This document shows positions 35,742 to 44,854 of a stretch of 64,000 nt of DNA, piece after piece; the stretch's first letter is position 1; each line of letters begins with the position of its first letter. Made by a program: the position numbers and the translations under genes. The notes beneath the pieces are model-generated. The model searched no databases. It had not been told where the DNA came from and saw nothing but the letters and a program-made list of their open reading frames with translations. Source of the DNA: Spirochaeta cellobiosiphila DSM 17781 (GTDB lineage: Bacteria; Spirochaetota; Spirochaetia; DSM-17781); assembly GCF_000426705.1 (NCBI RefSeq), contig NZ_KE384559.1, forward strand, positions 122,566 to 186,565, given 5' to 3'.

Positions 35742-36392
35742 CTATGATAACTCTGTTATTGGTGTCTTAACAACCTGCTCCAGAGCCTGAAGAGCATCCT
35801 TCTGCTCCCATCCCAGAGCCCTCAAATTCCAACTGGCACAATGAAGGGCAACCTTATGATGATCACATTCCTTATTGCCATATTCTTCTATAGTTACCAA
35901 TAGACTTCCTTGCCACATGGTAGCCCCTAATAAGGAATCCAAGCCATCAGGAAGCTGAATACTTTCAAACACCTTCTGGGTTCTCTCAATCATGATAGGT
36001 CGTAGAATAGAATAGGTTCTACTACGTAAGGCCTTCTGAAATAGTATTCCTGAATGACTACTGTAATCTAACCCCACCTTCACTCCTGTATAAACCATTG
36101 AAGCTAAGATAACAGCAGAAGATAGCTCCTTCTTCTGGTAATATTGTCCTATTCTATCCACTGGAGCTAAAACTTTCTCTACTTCGCTTTTAATAAGTTG
36201 ATCTATTAGGTCCTCTTTATCCTTGAAGTAAAAATAAAAGTTCCCATTTGATGTAGAAGCCCTGTCTATTGTCTTACGAATGGTTAAACCAGCGAGACCC
36301 TTTTCCTTTATCAGGATAAGGGCTGCCTTTAGAATATTTTCGCGCATCTCTTCACTATGTTGAATACGAGCATCTGTTCTACGATAAGCCAT
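35742..36392 (-). CDS. TetR family transcriptional regulator
   Basis: This 216-aa protein has the TetR HTH LTIRKTIDRASTSNGNFYFY, then FKDKEDLIDQL (about residues 34-65). The variable C-terminal domain has SLLVTIEEYGNK. It starts directly after the DUF4260 stop (TAAATG) and is followed by the membrane gene, forming a three-gene operon. A 21-bp inverted repeat upstream of the operon is its likely operator. Confidence 0.88.
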   Translation of the reverse strand: MAYRRTDARIQHSEEMRENILKAALILIKEKGLAGLTIRKTIDRASTSNGNFYFYFKDKEDLIDQLIKSEVEKVLAPVDRIGQYYQKKELSSAVILASMVYTGVKVGLDYSSHSGILFQKALRSRTYSILRPIMIERTQKVFESIQLPDGLDSLLGATMWQGSLLVTIEEYGNKECDHHKVALHCASWNLRALGWEQKDALQALEQVVKTPITELS

Positions 36393-36740
36393 TTACACCT
36401 CTGAAAAATGGGTATGCTTGAAGGCATCATTGTATTTAAACCCATACCCCATAGCATGATCCATTCCAATATGACTAGTCCAAATCAAAGCGATTCCATA
36501 CCAGAGTGGATTGGATAGGACTATTCCTATGATGGCACAGACAAGAGGCCAGGCAAGGGAATGACCAATATTATACACCCTTGCCCCCCAGTTGTTATTA
36601 ATAAGATAACCCAACATAAAAAGATCTGGAACTAAAAGGAAAACGAAGAATGCCCAAATAGGTAATCCCAATTGAATATAAATAACTAAACCAGCAATAA
36701 ATAAGACAGCACCATCTACGTGAAGATTGATCTTTGGCAT
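36393..36740 (-). CDS. DUF4260 family membrane protein
   Basis: This 115-aa protein has about three to four membrane segments and the family-typical end WTSHIGMDHAMGYGFKY, then NDAFKHTHFSEV. DUF4260 proteins are small integral membrane proteins of unknown function, frequent in Bacteroidota, Firmicutes and spirochaetes, often next to TetR genes. It is the first gene of the operon. AAGGAG precedes the ATG. Confidence 0.85.
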   Translation of the reverse strand: MPKINLHVDGAVLFIAGLVIYIQLGLPIWAFFVFLLVPDLFMLGYLINNNWGARVYNIGHSLAWPLVCAIIGIVLSNPLWYGIALIWTSHIGMDHAMGYGFKYNDAFKHTHFSEV

Positions 36741-36753
36741 ACTAACTCCTTAT

Positions 36754-36774
36754 GAATAGAGCAACGTTCTATTC
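36754..36774. promoter_or_regulatory. Inverted repeat, probable TetR operator
   Basis: Perfect 7-bp arms GAATAGA (36754-36760) and TCTATTC (36768-36774) flank a 7-bp spacer, immediately upstream of the DUF4260 gene. It fits autoregulation by the TetR protein of the same operon. Confidence 0.65.
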
Positions 36775-36994
36775 TATATAGTAATAGTAATGCGTATGAT
36801 TTCCTGAAGCAAGTTAATTATAATTTATTTAGTAAGGGAATACAGATTTCTAATCTATCAGGTTCGCTCTTCCTATCGATTGTACCACCAGTATAACTAG
36901 AGACAAATCTTTTTCAAAAGGAATAATTTTTAATAAACCCATGGCAAGAAGAATCATAAGAATGAGTCAATCACATATAGATCTTTAATGGGAT

Positions 36995-37126
36995 TCACAT
37001 TAATAATAAGGCCTGTGGCTTACTAAAATCCCAATGTAAGAAAACGATGATCCCCCATGCTAGAAAGGTAAAGACCAGCATAACTATAAAATAATTAAAC
37101 ATATACTTGTTTCGATGGGCCATCAT
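36995..37126 (-). CDS. Candidate small membrane protein (43 aa)
   Basis: The frame reads MMAHRNKYMFNYFIVMLVF, then TFLAWGIIVFLHWDFSKPQ and ALLLM. It has a basic start and one strong membrane span (about residues 11-31). A G-run (GGGGGG) lies 8 bp upstream of ATG. It is the only coding-like signal in the 575-bp gap 36741-37315, and it may be the remnant of a larger membrane gene. Confidence 0.4.
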   Translation of the reverse strand: MMAHRNKYMFNYFIVMLVFTFLAWGIIVFLHWDFSKPQALLLM

Positions 37127-37315
37127 TGCCCCCCAGTGTTATTTAAGAATAGTATATATTTTTATTAACTTAATGGGCATCAGTTTTCCCTTCCTAAGGT
37201 TTACAGCTCAGTTATTACCAATTTTTATAACTAACTAAAAAGTCAGTATTTTGTTTTTAAAAATGAATTATTGCTATATATTGTTGTTAATAAAGGAAAT
37301 AAAAGGTAACCAAAA

Positions 37316-39886
37316 ATGGAAGATATACAAAAAAAGTTAATAGAACACCTAATGTATGTAAAAAGTAAAGGATTAGAGGGTAATCAATTATCCTTTAGAA
37401 ATATGGATCTACGTGGTGAAGTATTTGATAATGTTTATTTTTATAAAGTAGATTTTGATGGAGCGAACCTATCTGGAGCTTCCTTTAAGGGAACAACTCT
37501 TGATTCAATCAATATGGAACATACAAATTGTTCTCATTGTGATTTCACCAATAGCCTTTTTCTGGATTGCTACTTGAATGAAAGTGATTTCAGTCAAGCT
37601 GTTTGGGATAAGGCTATATTACTGAATTGCTTCACTTATAAAGCGACGAACCTAGAATATAAATCCCCTTCTCATCAAAAACTTATTGATACAGCCCAAC
37701 ATTTCATTGATAACAATGAACGACTAAAGGATACTTATAAAAAGGTTCAAGAAGCCACAGATAACATTCTAAAGCCCGAGGTACTTTATCATGCTTATGT
37801 CTATGTTATGGACAATGGTTCTTCTGGTGGAGGATATTATTATATAGATGACCAAGGGAATAGAAATTATCTAAGCCCTATTAGAGACATTATAGACACA
37901 CAGCTTAGGGACGAATTTGATTGGGCTTATCAACTATTTCCACCTAACACATTAGTCCATAGAACGCTAAAAAGAAGCCAATTACCAACGGTCAAAGGTA
38001 TGGGAGTTAAAGATCTTCTAGAATACATAAGATCAGATATTATCCCCTTACCATTTCCAGGTTCAAAGTTGCCCGAATATACAGACTTTGAACTCACCTT
38101 AAATTATCAATCAAAAGGTGAGGAGCTAGGTCTTAGTCTAAGGGGAATCGATTATAGGACAACTCCGACTACAAAGATTGATAGACTTCCCTATGGATGG
38201 GAGGATCCTTTCAAATGCCTTTATTATGCATTAGATGGTAAAATCAAAAAAATCTGGATAAGATATAAAAAAGATTCTCTAATCGCACAATCTATTCCTG
38301 CCTTTCCAGAACATAACATTCCTTTGTTTAAAGAGAACCTTGAACTGCCAGATCTCGCTAATGATAATCTTTCTTTAATTTGTGAATACCTCGAATCAGG
38401 GGAAGAACATAAAATCAACCATGCGATTAAAAGCATTAAACAAAATCAGCAAACATCAACATTCATTAAGAAACGATATGACAATCTTGTCGCGACTCGT
38501 TTACAGAAAACAGAAGTAAATTGGGCAGATTATTCTAAAGGCTTATTAACTCCTATTGATACTAAGATATTTGTAAATGAACAAGAAAGATATAATCTAC
38601 TGGACAATATTATTACTTTTGAATACTTAAAAGACTATGAAAGTAAAGTGCTTGTTGATTATATGGGTTCTATTATCAAGAACCATTTGGATATGAATTC
38701 CTTCATTGATAAAGTTAAAGAAACCTCAGAGGAATCAGAACTGATAACCATTCTTGATACAGAAATCAATCGTATCAAAGCCGAGTTAAACCAAGCATTA
38801 GGTATCTATCCTGACGGATGGTATGAAATTCTTCTTAATCGATTACTGAATATCAAGTTATCAAAAGTGACTTTCCAGAAAACGAGCTTTACAGAAGCCA
38901 ATACATCTCTCGTTCTCAGAGAGTATATGTTCTTCCTGGCTATGCTTGTAGATGCAGAGGAAGAGTCATTTTGCTTTGATATCTATCAATCAGATACTCC
39001 TGATTTGACAGAAATGTTTTGGCTTTTCAGATTTGTTCCTGATACGATATGGATTGAGGTGGAACCTTCTTTCCCTAATAGTCCATTAACTTATAAAAGA
39101 GACGCTTACTTTAGGACAGAAGATGAAGTAGATTGGGAGCTCTTTCAGGGGGAAGCTAATCGATTAGCAGATAAGGCCGAATCCTATTACAATGAGGGAT
39201 ATTTTAATATAGCTCTGGATTTCATCAATAGAGCTATTGATCTTGAAGACGATAGTCTAAGATTTTACGTGCTTAAAGGAGCCATTTGTGGTTGTTTAGG
39301 GTATACAAAGGAATCCCTTGAAGCGATGTCTAAAGCCATAAAGATGGAAGAATCAGAAACAACCTTAACAAATCGCGCTATTCTCTATAAACAAATAGGA
39401 GAAGATCAAAAAGCATTAAGGGATATGGAAAGGGTAATTGAAATCGATCCTGACTCTAGTGAAGCCTATACTTTCATTGCTAACATTTATCATAAAATGA
39501 AAGATATTGATAAGGTATGGACATATCTGCAATTAGCGGCGACAAAGGATCCCTACAACATGGGAATGCATTTGGATACTATAGAACTATACATGCTTGA
39601 AGAATGCTTTGAAGAGGGTGTCCAGTATATCCATGAGTTTGAAGATCAAATATTAGAAGATCAGGAAGAGGGTATGCGCCTTTTGTATCTCTATTTGAAG
39701 GCTTGTATATACACAGGTGCTGGTATTTCCATAGAAGCTTTTGAATCAGAATTAAGAGCCCTTCTCTCTCAAAAAATACCAACAGGTTGGTCTCTTAAAT
39801 ATACAAGAGAATGGCTTGATAAAACGAAGATCTCAAAAGAAGCACATGAGAAGATAACAGAACTAACTGATCTATTGGACTATTAG
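37316..39886 (+). CDS. Pentapeptide-repeat and TPR protein (856 aa)
   Basis: Residues 25-115 form pentapeptide repeats (LSFRN-MDLRG, VDFDGANLSGASFKG, CDFTNSLFLD, SDFSQAVWDKA), a right-handed beta-helix. The middle (about 120-600) has no recognised domain. The C-terminal 250 residues are TPR repeats (ALDFINRAIDLEDDS, ALRDMERVIEIDPDSSEAY, FIANIYHKMKDIDKVW). The protein is large and cytoplasmic, with no signal peptide. It is probably a protein-binding scaffold; its neighbours suggest no pathway. A convergent terminator follows. Confidence 0.8.
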   Translation: MEDIQKKLIEHLMYVKSKGLEGNQLSFRNMDLRGEVFDNVYFYKVDFDGANLSGASFKGTTLDSINMEHTNCSHCDFTNSLFLDCYLNESDFSQAVWDKAILLNCFTYKATNLEYKSPSHQKLIDTAQHFIDNNERLKDTYKKVQEATDNILKPEVLYHAYVYVMDNGSSGGGYYYIDDQGNRNYLSPIRDIIDTQLRDEFDWAYQLFPPNTLVHRTLKRSQLPTVKGMGVKDLLEYIRSDIIPLPFPGSKLPEYTDFELTLNYQSKGEELGLSLRGIDYRTTPTTKIDRLPYGWEDPFKCLYYALDGKIKKIWIRYKKDSLIAQSIPAFPEHNIPLFKENLELPDLANDNLSLICEYLESGEEHKINHAIKSIKQNQQTSTFIKKRYDNLVATRLQKTEVNWADYSKGLLTPIDTKIFVNEQERYNLLDNIITFEYLKDYESKVLVDYMGSIIKNHLDMNSFIDKVKETSEESELITILDTEINRIKAELNQALGIYPDGWYEILLNRLLNIKLSKVTFQKTSFTEANTSLVLREYMFFLAMLVDAEEESFCFDIYQSDTPDLTEMFWLFRFVPDTIWIEVEPSFPNSPLTYKRDAYFRTEDEVDWELFQGEANRLADKAESYYNEGYFNIALDFINRAIDLEDDSLRFYVLKGAICGCLGYTKESLEAMSKAIKMEESETTLTNRAILYKQIGEDQKALRDMERVIEIDPDSSEAYTFIANIYHKMKDIDKVWTYLQLAATKDPYNMGMHLDTIELYMLEECFEEGVQYIHEFEDQILEDQEEGMRLLYLYLKACIYTGAGISIEAFESELRALLSQKIPTGWSLKYTREWLDKTKISKEAHEKITELTDLLDY

Positions 39887-39982
39887 CATCATCAAGAATT
39901 GTCATTATTAGTTCCTATATCCCGAGGGTGTTATGCCAGATTATAAGCGTTCTGAAAGTAACCCTGCTCCAATATTTTTTAA

Positions 39983-40017
39983 ATGACCTTAGATAATATA
40001 TAATTACCTAAGGTCAT
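39983..40017. terminator. Bidirectional terminator between convergent genes
   Basis: Perfect 10-bp arms ATGACCTTAG and CTAAGGTCAT enclose a 15-nt AT-rich loop. The minus strand reads on into TTTAAAAAATATT and the plus strand into TATC. It ends the pentapeptide-TPR gene and the beta-lactamase-family gene. Confidence 0.7.
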
Positions 40018-40023
40018 TATCTA

Positions 40024-41406
40024 CTAATTAAGAGCTCTCATACTTTCCATCCATTGATGAACTTGATCAACTGTCATGAGATTGTAAAAATGAAAACCTT
40101 GCTCAGTAGGAGAACCTAGTTGTAGAAACACTTCATTAACCTGCTCAGCACTTATGTCACCAACAAAGTTCCCATATACCAGATCTTCTATTAATTGATC
40201 CAATTCCTGATTTTCTTCAGAACTAATAGAGCCAGGATCAACAATTCCTGCTTTTGCAGCGTAAAGCAACTTCATAACAAAAGAAGGGGATTGAGAGATA
40301 AAACCTAACATTCCCTGTACCGCTGGTTCAGGTATGCCAGCTAAGTAAACCCAGATATCTTCGTCCCGTTGAGCCAAAACATCTCCCCCATCAGGCCAAA
40401 TGGCTTTGACCATAGAAGGGACAACCAATTCTCCATTAGAACTATTTGTCAGCAGAACAAAAGCTCTATCCTTTACAGGATCAACCATAATTAAGGTTCT
40501 GACTCCCGGTTCTCTTCCATCATGTTCCAGAATGGTTCTACTCTCGGACATTTGTGTTAATCGCCATCCAAGTCCGTAAAACTCTATGGGATTAGGATGT
40601 ACCGATTGTAAAGTTGACATTTCCTTGAATACTTCTGGAGTTAAGGAGGCACCGTCACTTACCCATGCGGCAAATCGAGCATAATCTTCAATTGTGGTGA
40701 AGGTACTGGCAGCAGCATTAGGTACACGATTTTTAAGATGTTCACTGCTGATCAATTCTCCTTCCTCATCAAAGCCATTAGCTAGATTTTCAGATATTTC
40801 GTCAGACCATCCTAAGATTGTGTGATTCATTCCCAGGGGAGCAAAAACATTTTGATTCATTAGTTCTGTATAGGTTAGTCCTGTTTTATTTTCCATAGCC
40901 ATACGGAGATATTGGTATCCTTCACCAGAATACTCATGTCTATCTCCAGGAGTGAATAAAAACCGTAATTTATTGGATCCACGCCAATTGGGAAATCCGC
41001 TTTGATGACTTAATACTAAACGAGCTGTTAATTTTTCCAATCGAGGATCATCCTTTACATCAGGATCTATCCAATACTTCATTAGTGGTTCATCCAGATC
41101 TGCCATACCATCCTGTACAAGATGCAAATAGGACAAGGCAAATAATGGTTTCGTCAGAGAAGCTACATTAAATATAGTCTCTTTGGTCACCATATTTGTA
41201 GGCGTTGCCAGCCCATAAGTCCCCACATAACTAATCTCGTTATTCTCAATAATGGCCAATGCCATACCTGGAACTTTGTACTTTGCCATCACATTCTGTG
41301 CTGCCTGATCTACAATATCCTTGTTTGTATCTGTCACAGATTTGCAAGAAATGATGCCGAATACTAAAAACAAAGAAATAACAATTACACGTAAATTAGT
41401 CTTCAT
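40024..41406 (-). CDS. Serine hydrolase of the beta-lactamase family, lipoprotein
   Basis: This 460-aa class C beta-lactamase/PBP-fold hydrolase (Beta-lactamase domain, COG1680) has a signal peptide ending in the lipobox FGIISC (Cys at residue 21). SxxK is SLTK in NVASLTKPLF (about residues 78-87). The Tyr motif is YSGEGYQYL (usually YSNxGY) and the third motif is EHDGREPG. Such proteins are more often esterases or D-aminopeptidases than true beta-lactamases. The C-terminal 100 residues extend beyond the catalytic domain. Confidence 0.9.
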   Translation of the reverse strand: MKTNLRVIVISLFLVFGIISCKSVTDTNKDIVDQAAQNVMAKYKVPGMALAIIENNEISYVGTYGLATPTNMVTKETIFNVASLTKPLFALSYLHLVQDGMADLDEPLMKYWIDPDVKDDPRLEKLTARLVLSHQSGFPNWRGSNKLRFLFTPGDRHEYSGEGYQYLRMAMENKTGLTYTELMNQNVFAPLGMNHTILGWSDEISENLANGFDEEGELISSEHLKNRVPNAAASTFTTIEDYARFAAWVSDGASLTPEVFKEMSTLQSVHPNPIEFYGLGWRLTQMSESRTILEHDGREPGVRTLIMVDPVKDRAFVLLTNSSNGELVVPSMVKAIWPDGGDVLAQRDEDIWVYLAGIPEPAVQGMLGFISQSPSFVMKLLYAAKAGIVDPGSISSEENQELDQLIEDLVYGNFVGDISAEQVNEVFLQLGSPTEQGFHFYNLMTVDQVHQWMESMRALN

Positions 41407-41761
41407 AATAATAACTCCCCTAGCTTAGATTAAATATTACATACTTACTAAGATACAGCAAATCAGCTCAATAAAACTACATTTATCAGTATATTTATTA
41501 GGGTCTAACAAAAGGGGCCATTGTCATTAAATCTTTGTTTTCGAAAAAATTTGCTAATAGGGATATTTATATTTATCTGCTAGATCCAGGTGGACCTTAC
41601 AATCAAGTATGAGTAGAGAATATAGGCGTATCAAGGACGCAGGTCTTAAAAAATAACAAATACAGTCAAACTACACAAATTTCTTTTTATTACTTATTAT
41701 TACCTAATAAATTTGACAAACCCCAATTTATAAGCAATCATAACCTCAATAAGGAATAACA
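41407..41761. other. Intergenic region
   Basis: AT-rich with no gene seen. It carries the divergent upstream regions of the beta-lactamase-family gene and the HTH gene. No convincing promoter pair or repeat is visible. Confidence 0.4.
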
Positions 41762-42205
41762 ATGAATCAAGAATGGTATAGTGTAGATGAAATATCTACC
41801 ATATTAAAGCTTCATAAAAAGACAGTACAACGATTTATCAGAGAAGGAAAAATCCAGGGAACGAAGATAGGAAGGAACTGGATGGTATCTCCTAACTCTC
41901 TAGCTCAGTTTGCCCACCAAGAACTAAGCACCATGCCCAATGAGTTGGAGGAGGAAAGAGAAGAACCATCTATGGAGGTAACAACTCATGTCACTTACAA
42001 AGGATATTCGTTATATAAGGCTTCTAGCATATCCAATAGTATCATGGCAGCTTTAGCAGAACCTGATCCTACACGGGGACATGTCGATTTTAATTTTTCC
42101 TATCAGGAATCTGCTCAGACAGCACGGTATAGCTTTACAGGAGATTGTGACTTCATGATTCAAATCATGAATATGTTTAAAAACATGTCCTTAAATCAGG
42201 ACTAA
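41762..42205 (+). CDS. Excisionase-type HTH protein (147 aa)
   Basis: Residues 5-55 form an HTH_17 winged helix: YSVDEISTILKLHKKTVQRF, then GKIQGTKIGRNWMV. It is similar in type to the 61-aa regulator at 14116-14301 but is followed by a 90-residue C-terminal domain. It is 12 bp upstream of an alpha/beta hydrolase gene, so it probably regulates the pair. No integrase is near, so a regulatory role is more likely than excision. Confidence 0.8.
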   Translation: MNQEWYSVDEISTILKLHKKTVQRFIREGKIQGTKIGRNWMVSPNSLAQFAHQELSTMPNELEEEREEPSMEVTTHVTYKGYSLYKASSISNSIMAALAEPDPTRGHVDFNFSYQESAQTARYSFTGDCDFMIQIMNMFKNMSLNQD

Positions 42206-42217
42206 GGAGAGTATCAT

Positions 42218-43057
42218 ATGCCCATCAATGTTTGGAAAACTAATAAAGGTAAAAAAGATTTACATAATCTGTACAGATTTCACTTAGAAGAATGGAAGGA
42301 TTCTCTAAAGCAATTCACAGTTGAGACTCCTTTAGGTGCTACAACTATATTAGAATGGGGAAATCCAAATGGAATACCTACCCTTCTCCTTCATGGTTCT
42401 ATGTCTACAAGCCTAAGTTGGCTGAATGATATTCCTTTATGGGGAAAAACAAGAAGAGTCCTAGCTGTGGATCTACCAGGTGAACCGGGATTTACAGAAG
42501 CACAACGTCCTATATTAAAATCAAAGGAACCAGAATTATGGCTAGAGGGAGTTATGGATGCTTTACAATTAGATCAAGCTTCTTTTGTAGGCATGAGTTT
42601 AGGTGGATGGTTTGCTCTTAGATTTGCCACAATATATCCTCAACGAGTGAAAGCATTAGCTCTAATAGCACCAAGTGGCCTAGCCCCTCAGAGATCAGAT
42701 TTCATCCTTAAATTTTTTTGGTATTCCTTACAGGGAAATAAAGGGATGGATAAGATTAATAGTCTTATAAGTCACAAAGTACCTATGCCAAAGGAAGCAA
42801 AATCCTTCCAAAAGTTGTTACAAAAACACTTTCGACCTCTTACAGAACCAGTTCCCGTCTTTACAGATGAAGAATTACAAGCGCTTACCATGCCAATCTA
42901 CTATGCAGCAGGGGATCACGACGTCCTATTAAACACAGAAAAAAGTGTAGACAGACTAAAACAACTTCAACTCAATACGGAGATTAAAGTATTAAGAGAT
43001 ACAGGACATTTGATTCTGGATAGAGGCTTAGATATAGATAGATTTCTTCCTCGATAA
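42218..43057 (+). CDS. Alpha/beta hydrolase
   Basis: This 279-aa cytoplasmic hydrolase has the oxyanion region LLHGSMSTSLSW (about residues 56-67), nucleophile Ser in VGMSLGGWF (about 123-131), acid in AAGDHDVLL and His in DTGHLILD. These form a complete Ser-Asp-His triad of the Abhydrolase_1/6 type. Substrate unknown. AAGGAG precedes the ATG. It is co-transcribed with the HTH gene 12 bp upstream. Confidence 0.88.
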   Translation: MPINVWKTNKGKKDLHNLYRFHLEEWKDSLKQFTVETPLGATTILEWGNPNGIPTLLLHGSMSTSLSWLNDIPLWGKTRRVLAVDLPGEPGFTEAQRPILKSKEPELWLEGVMDALQLDQASFVGMSLGGWFALRFATIYPQRVKALALIAPSGLAPQRSDFILKFFWYSLQGNKGMDKINSLISHKVPMPKEAKSFQKLLQKHFRPLTEPVPVFTDEELQALTMPIYYAAGDHDVLLNTEKSVDRLKQLQLNTEIKVLRDTGHLILDRGLDIDRFLPR

Positions 43058-43141
43058 AGGGTCAGTACTTACATTGATTTCACAAGAATTAATACATCCT
43101 ATGGCAAGAAACAAAAAATATCCTTTTGAATGAAGAGGTGA

Positions 43142-43462
43142 GCCTGTAAAGTTTTCTGTGTAAAGCTCACATCTTTCACAGTTCAAAATGCCCTTCGTAT
43201 TCAATGGCGAACCTATTCTTTTAGAATTCTAACGTCACCAGTTGTCATGATAGATAGAGAAAATCAAGATCTTGATGAAGTAATAGACTCTTATGATTGG
43301 CCTAATAGTATCAATACACTTCTTAGTAGATATAGTTATTATGAAGAAAGCCTATGGTTGGATCATTTGTCGATAAGAGGCTTTTATCGAAGTCCCTATG
43401 AGAAGAGAAATGGTACGACACAGCGATATCTGGAATCTGGGTTAGGGAAAGTGACTCTTTAA
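43142..43462 (+). pseudogene. 5'-truncated gene fragment
   Basis: After a stop at 43139 the frame is open as VKLTSFTVQNALRIQWRTYS, FRILTSPVVMIDRENQD, DLDEVIDSYDWPNSINTLL to KVTL at 43462. Coding-like sequence precedes the only ATG (43247), and no ribosome-binding site is present. I read it as the C-terminal end of a lost gene. Family unknown. Confidence 0.45.
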
Positions 43463-43524
43463 CTATGCCTCCCTTAGAGCTGTGGTCGAGTCTCTTCTAG
43501 CATGACATAGGAGCTCACCTACAA

Positions 43525-43616
43525 GTGTGGGTGCTTACAATGCACAGGTGTGGGTGTTTATGATACACAGGTGTGGGTTTCTATGATGTACAGCTGTGAG
43601 TGCCTATTCTGAGTAC
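43525..43616. repeat. 23-bp tandem repeat, four copies
   Basis: Units start at 43525, 43548, 43571 and 43594, each beginning GTGTGGGT (the last CTGTGAGT) and ending with a TACACAG-like sequence. They diverge at a few positions. It lies in non-coding sequence between two gene fragments. Nothing else is seen in 43463-43677. Confidence 0.75.
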
Positions 43617-43677
43617 TGCCAATAGAGACACACTCTCTTATGCTTTGTGATTAACGGCCTAAGTAGTGGGTGTATAA

Positions 43678-44028
43678 TCTTCATTTACGGGTCTTCAAAG
43701 GAGTGAAGAAAATGCTCAATTCCAAACAGAAACAGGCACGTCCCTCGCAATGATACTCAGAGGTTTGTATTCTGCTCAGAAGGAATACAAAGATAGTGAT
43801 TATGAAAAATTCGTTGATTCTATTTTAGACAATTCCATAAATCTTATCGCTGATAATGGAATGGAAGAAAGATTAAAAGAGGTTAAAACAGATTTAGGAT
43901 ACGATATTTTTGCCTATATGGTTGCTGTACTAGCAAGTGCTGCTAAGATGGAATCCTTTTCAGAGACAGAACAAGATAATGATCTAAATACCCAATATTT
44001 TTTTGACCATCCAATGCTCACTATATAG
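43678..44028 (+). pseudogene. 5'-truncated gene fragment overlapping the convergent gene
   Basis: The frame opens after TAA at 43675 and reads GLQRSEENAQFQTETGTSLA, then ATG 43750 MILRGLYSAQKEYKDSDYEK and IFAYMVAVLASAAKME. The part before ATG looks coding, so the 92-aa open frame from 43750 is probably the end of a longer lost gene. A nearby strong ribosome-binding site (AAAGGAG at about 43697) leads only to a 13-codon frame. Its 3' end overlaps the opposite gene by 45 bp. Confidence 0.45.
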
Positions 44029-44838
44029 TTCTAATAGCTGTTTCCGTTTTTCCTCTTTTACTTGAGGATCCTCCTCAAGTTTATAACTGTAAACAATAAG
44101 GGGTTTGAAATCTTTGTAGTTTGTATCATTTAGTAATGAGTATGCTTCTTTTCTTCTTCCTATATTTATTAGTGATTCAACGTGAAACAACTCGATAACG
44201 GCATGAGTTCCTCCAAATCTTTCCTTAAAAGTAAACTCTAAAAACTTAATAGATTCTAAACCAACATCAGGATACTTTTGAACATAATTCAGATAGGAAT
44301 GTAATGCATAATAAAGATCACGATTGGGAGTATCTAAATTCTGTGAAGCATTTGTTATAGCAAACATAAAATCATTCATTTTGCTATTCATACCTTTTGG
44401 ACCATCCTCGTTTTGAAAGCTTATGTACAGATAATTTAGAGTTTCAAAGAAAGCATCATCTACTTTAGTGATAGTTTTTGGATGAACACCCCAGAAAGGA
44501 GGTATTAGATTTACAGATTTTCTATCTAATATTCCGTCACCATTAGTGTCTAATAAACAATAAGCATTTGGTGATTCACCTACAATAAATCCAAAGGGAA
44601 ATCCTACTTTGCCCTTTTGGTGAAACTGCAACATGGTGGCTGATGCTCTACTTGGATCTATGAAACCATAAATTTCAATGTCATTCCATCCAAGGGGATT
44701 CATAATAACTTGATGGTTATTATAATTTGTAATGTGAGTCTCAACATACTCACCAATACTATCTCCTATAACAGGGTCTTCCCCATATGCGGATACTAAG
44801 CACATTAAAAAAAACCAATACATTACTTTTTTCTTCAT
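43984..44838 (-). CDS. Secreted protein of unknown function (284 aa)
   Basis: The N-terminus is a signal peptide, MKKKVMYWFFLMCLVSAYG (cleavage near residue 19-20). The mature part contains LLDTNGDGILDRKS, an EF-hand or dockerin-like Ca2+ loop (about residues 94-106), and a helical C-terminal half that looks like a degenerate TPR. It lies 16 bp after the Sel1-type gene on the same strand. No function is assigned. Confidence 0.6.
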   Translation of the reverse strand: MKKKVMYWFFLMCLVSAYGEDPVIGDSIGEYVETHITNYNNHQVIMNPLGWNDIEIYGFIDPSRASATMLQFHQKGKVGFPFGFIVGESPNAYCLLDTNGDGILDRKSVNLIPPFWGVHPKTITKVDDAFFETLNYLYISFQNEDGPKGMNSKMNDFMFAITNASQNLDTPNRDLYYALHSYLNYVQKYPDVGLESIKFLEFTFKERFGGTHAVIELFHVESLINIGRRKEAYSLLNDTNYKDFKPLIVYSYKLEEDPQVKEEKRKQLLELYSEHWMVKKILGI

Positions 44839-44854
44839 TTACCTTACCTTCTTT

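Noticed and set aside
43712..43753. 13-codon leader peptide with a strong ribosome site
   Set aside because: The overlapping frame looks coding both before and after it, so the short frame is more likely chance within a truncated gene.
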